A stretch of 8,429 nt of DNA from JBJHCA01 sp050485785 (lineage in GTDB: Bacteria; Bacteroidota; Bacteroidia; Chitinophagales; Saprospiraceae), in NCBI GenBank assembly GCA_050485785.1, contig JBJHCA010000110.1, positions 1 to 8,429 of the forward strand, read 5' to 3'. The position numbers and the translations under genes are program-made. Of the stretch, positions 6,901 through 8,429 are shown one piece after another; within the stretch, counting starts at the first letter, position 1, and the number at the start of each line of letters is the position of its first letter. Below the pieces are notes generated by a model. It worked only from the letters and a program-made list of their open reading frames with translations. It was not told the DNA's origin and did no database searches.

Positions 6901-7293
6901 ACCTTTACGCTGATTCCGGAGGATGTATTGATCCTGAATGAAGATATTCCGGGATGGTCTGTAGCCGGTGACGGTTCACTAACGGTGGCACTGGATGTAC
7001 AACTGAACGAAACCCTGCTTGCAGAAGGTACTGCCCGCGAACTGGTGAACAGGATCCAGAACTTGCGCAAGGCCAGAAATTTTAATGTGACCGATAAAAT
7101 AAACATAGCGCTGGAGAAAAACCAACGCGTTGTGCCTGCGGTCGAGAATTTTGGAGCGTATATCTGCAATGAAACCCTGGCTGAAACCATTGTCATGCAG
7201 GAGCAGTTAACAAGTGGTGATTTTGTGAGTCTGTTTGACGACCTCAACCTTAAAATTGATGTAGTCAGGGTAAACAGCAACGGTAAACCTTGA
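3970..7293 (+). CDS. ileS: Isoleucyl-tRNA synthetase, long eukaryote-like type
   Basis: A class I synthetase charging tRNA-Ile in the cytoplasm. From ATG 3970 it has 1107 residues, longer than the roughly 940 of E. coli IleRS. The HIGH motif is GIHH (56-59) in PPSANGKPGIHH, followed by GWDTHGLPIE. The CP1 editing domain (about 185-410) shows TTTPWTLPSN (from 238) and GTGIVHLAPSFGADD (352-366), with D365 matching the editing aspartate. KMSKS is at 647-651. The anticodon-binding domain starts near LDRWIISKLNHLI (about 732), and the last 240 residues resemble the C-terminal domain of long IleRS proteins instead of the C-terminal zinc module of the bacterial type. The frame is open to ATG 3928, but that ATG lies before the -7 box (3932-3939), so it should not be in the mRNA; MAQYPEYKQLDFP also fits the family start. 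A small DksA-like gene follows after 28 bp. The type suggests low mupirocin sensitivity (inference). Confidence 0.97.
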   Translation: MAQYPEYKQLDFPQIDRDILRFWQEHKVFEESVSQRDPANSFVFYEGPPSANGKPGIHHVMARTVKDTYCRFHTMLGKRVERKGGWDTHGLPIELNVEKELGITKDDIGRTISVEEYNRRCRESVMQYKSLWDDLTRKMGYWVDLDNPYITFDNNYIESVWNILETLYSKGYLYKGYTIQPYSPAAGTGLSTHELNQPGCYRDVTDISAVAQFRLVNNHLSQHLFDSPDENVCMLAWTTTPWTLPSNTALAVGEKISYLKVNTFNPYTGKPVSVIVAADLLHRWFNPEHENLGEEKLDILAGKKVIPYRITGRFKGSELTGVRYEQLLPFAQVTDGDAFLVLAGDFVSTEDGTGIVHLAPSFGADDMRTARQYGIGSLTLVDPAGKFTTDAGPFAGRYVKDYTNDPDYRNVDLDIAILLKEENKAFDVRKYNHNYPHCWRTDKPILYYPLDSWFVKVTAAKDRLIALNKTIHWKPAHTGEKRFGNWLENLQDWNLSRSRYWGIPLPVWRTVDAAEEICIGSREQLRLEIEKANYAMGLQQTLPEDLHRPFIDQIILVSESGKPMHRETDLIDVWFDSGSMPYAQWHYPFENKKVFEANFPADFIAEGVDQTRGWFYTLHAIATLAFDSVAFKNVVSNGLVLDKDGQKMSKSKGNVVDPFETISRFGADPTRWYMMTNAQPWDNLKFDEAGIDEVRRKLFGTLFNTYSFFALYAGIDKFVYHENALAYSDRPELDRWIISKLNHLIRDVKEDYENYDATLAGRKIQQFVDEYLSNWYVRLSRRRFWKGEYSDDKISAYQTLYNCLSVLAKLMAPISPFFSEWLYRNLELTTGKENCISVHWCLFPESDMKSTDLELEERMDYAQRISSLTLSLRKKEMIRVRQPLQRILVPVLNQTFKAQIEKVAEIIKAEVNVKEIEIVDDTSGLVKKQIRPNFKILGKKAGPAMKQVAAAIQKMSSEDIQQLEKDETFALTHDGHQTFTLIPEDVLILNEDIPGWSVAGDGSLTVALDVQLNETLLAEGTARELVNRIQNLRKARNFNVTDKINIALEKNQRVVPAVENFGAYICNETLAETIVMQEQLTSGDFVSLFDDLNLKIDVVRVNSNGKP

Positions 7294-7321
7294 TTAAAAA
7301 TAAAGATTAAACATAACAGTT

Positions 7322-7702
7322 ATGGCCAACAATGAAGGAAAAACCAGGTACAGTGATGAAGAACTAGAAGAATTTCGCGTACTGATCCTCGACAAACTTG
7401 CCAAAGCCAAGGCAGATCTGTCTTTTACGGAAGGGCAGCTGATGGCTATGGCCGACAATGACGATTCCAAGTTCAAAGGGCTCGATGATGGCTCTACTTC
7501 TGCAGAGATAGACCGGCTTAGCACGTTGAAAGGCCGTCAGCAAAAATACATCAGCCACCTTGAAAATGCTCTCATCAGAATTGACAACAAGGTGTACGGT
7601 ATCTGCCGCGAAACCGGCAAACTGATCCAGAAAGAGCGCCTCCGCGCTGTGCCTCATGCTACACTCAGCATAGAAGTAAAGCAAAAAGCCTCCCACCGGT
7701 AA
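7322..7702 (+). CDS. TraR/DksA-family small protein with degenerate zinc finger
   Basis: A 126-residue protein with the layout of DksA: a charged, probably coiled-coil helical part (about 10-90, acidic stretch ADNDDSKFKGLDD at 44-56) and a C-terminal finger region (93-121) reading YGICRETGKLI...ERLRAVPHATLS. DksA binds RNA polymerase through the secondary channel and, with ppGpp, adjusts rRNA and biosynthetic promoters. Of the four zinc cysteines expected in C-x2-C-x17-C-x2-C, only C95 remains; T98, S116 and V119 stand at the others, so zinc is probably not bound there. The fold motif ERLRAxP is kept. This form is, to my knowledge, common in Bacteroidota and so probably functional. It lies 28 bp after ileS and 16 bp before lspA and is likely cotranscribed. 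It was not given the symbol dksA because equivalence to E. coli DksA is unproven. Confidence 0.85.
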   Translation: MANNEGKTRYSDEELEEFRVLILDKLAKAKADLSFTEGQLMAMADNDDSKFKGLDDGSTSAEIDRLSTLKGRQQKYISHLENALIRIDNKVYGICRETGKLIQKERLRAVPHATLSIEVKQKASHR

Positions 7703-7718
7703 CTAAAAAGCTACGCTC

Positions 7719-8429
7719 TTGTCAAAAGTTCGTTTGGTACTGATGATAGTACTGGTCATATTGCTTGCTGACCAAGCATCCAAAGTATGGGTCAAACTCA
7801 ATATGACCCTTGGTCAGGAGTATTGGATTTTTGGATTTAAATGGGCCAGGATCCATTTCATAGAAAACCCCGGCATGGCATTTGGCCATCAGTTTGGCGG
7901 TGAATACGGCAAACTGTTTCTCACATTGTTCAGGTTAGCCGCTGCTTCAGTTCTGGCCTGGTGGATATTCAGAATTATCAGGCAGGGTGCTTCTACCGGA
8001 CTGGTGGTTTGTCTTTCCCTGATCCTTGCAGGAGCCATTGGCAACATCATCGATTCTGTGTTTTACGGCATGATCTTTTCTTCCAGCTCCATGCATGGAA
8101 CTGCTGTTTTTTTACCCCAGGCAGGAGGATATGCCCCTGTTTTTCATGGAAAAGTAGTGGATATGCTTTATTTCCCACTGCTGGAAGGTCGTTATCCTGC
8201 CTGGATGCCCTGGGTAGGTGGAGATCATTTTCTGTTCTTCAGACCGGTATTTAATATAGCCGACAGTGCCATTACCGTGGGAATAGCACTGATTTTCATC
8301 TTTCAGAAACGCTTTTTCGCATCACTCAAACAAAATGAAGCATCCCAGGGTGAAGAAAGCTCCACTCCTCACAGCAATGAACATCCCACTCAGGACAATA
8401 CCCTGAATGACGTCAACGCTGACACGAAG
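7719..8429 (+). CDS. lspA: Lipoprotein signal peptidase II (3' partial)
   Basis: Inner-membrane aspartyl protease (family A8) that cuts the signal peptide of prolipoproteins after lipidation of the cysteine. Seen are membrane segments at about 4-17, 61-82, 90-111 and 183-198, the ADQASK motif (17-22), IENPGMAFG (48-56), and both catalytic aspartates: D112 in GNIIDS and D182 in FNIADS. The 69 residues between them exceed the 17 in E. coli; the extra loop includes GGYAPVFHGKVVDMLYFP and is usual in Bacteroidota. After the last helix comes a polar tail rich in S, T, E, N and Q that is still open at the window end. The start is taken as TTG 7719 (MSKVRLVL), which gives the usual 17-18 residues before DQ; an in-frame ATG at 7743 would leave only nine and shorten the first helix. 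A stop at 7704-7706 excludes anything longer. Confidence 0.93.
   Translation, partial: MSKVRLVLMIVLVILLADQASKVWVKLNMTLGQEYWIFGFKWARIHFIENPGMAFGHQFGGEYGKLFLTLFRLAAASVLAWWIFRIIRQGASTGLVVCLSLILAGAIGNIIDSVFYGMIFSSSSMHGTAVFLPQAGGYAPVFHGKVVDMLYFPLLEGRYPAWMPWVGGDHFLFFRPVFNIADSAITVGIALIFIFQKRFFASLKQNEASQGEESSTPHSNEHPTQDNTLNDVNADTK

Noticed and set aside
7961..8254. 97-codon plus-strand frame inside lspA
   Set aside because: It is an alternative frame of lspA; the lspA frame carries both catalytic aspartate motifs.

Overview
The window looks like a chromosomal segment of a member of the Bacteroidota. This is inferred from (i) an ileS - TraR/DksA-like - lspA run of genes, an order I associate with this phylum, (ii) a LspA with the long loop between its catalytic aspartates typical of that phylum, (iii) a eukaryote-like long IleRS with a GIHH form of the HIGH motif, and (iv) TAnnTTTG (-7 type) promoter boxes in place of E. 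coli-like -35/-10 boxes, with no clear Shine-Dalgarno sequences. The order or family cannot be told from this sequence.

Layout. 1-763 (minus) is the N-terminal half of an ABC exporter whose nucleotide-binding domain lies beyond the left edge. 824-1303 (plus) is a small protein made of a TonB C-terminal domain with no membrane anchor, divergent from the ABC gene. It converges, with only 17 bp between, on a metallo-aminopeptidase P gene (1321-2622, minus). A gene-free stretch of about 340 bp follows (2623-2966). It holds the aminopeptidase promoter, three small hairpins and an operator-like dyad. Next are a HMG-CoA lyase-family gene (2967-3833, plus) and then ileS (3970-7293), a TraR/DksA-family small protein (7322-7702) and lspA (7719 to the right edge), closely spaced and probably one transcript.

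Functionally this is mostly housekeeping: isoleucyl-tRNA charging, lipoprotein signal peptide processing, peptide turnover, a leucine-degradation/ketone-body type lyase, and an exporter. I see no mobile element, CRISPR array, phage gene, tRNA or rRNA, and no clear candidate for a new multi-gene system. The most useful points are small ones. The ileS promoter -7 box lies inside the longest open frame, so the true start is ATG 3970. A perfect 9-bp inverted repeat brackets that -7 box. The aminopeptidase start is best placed at ATG 2622. The TonB-like protein is anchorless. The DksA-like protein has lost three of four zinc-finger cysteines. The HMG-CoA lyase belongs to a divergent subgroup.
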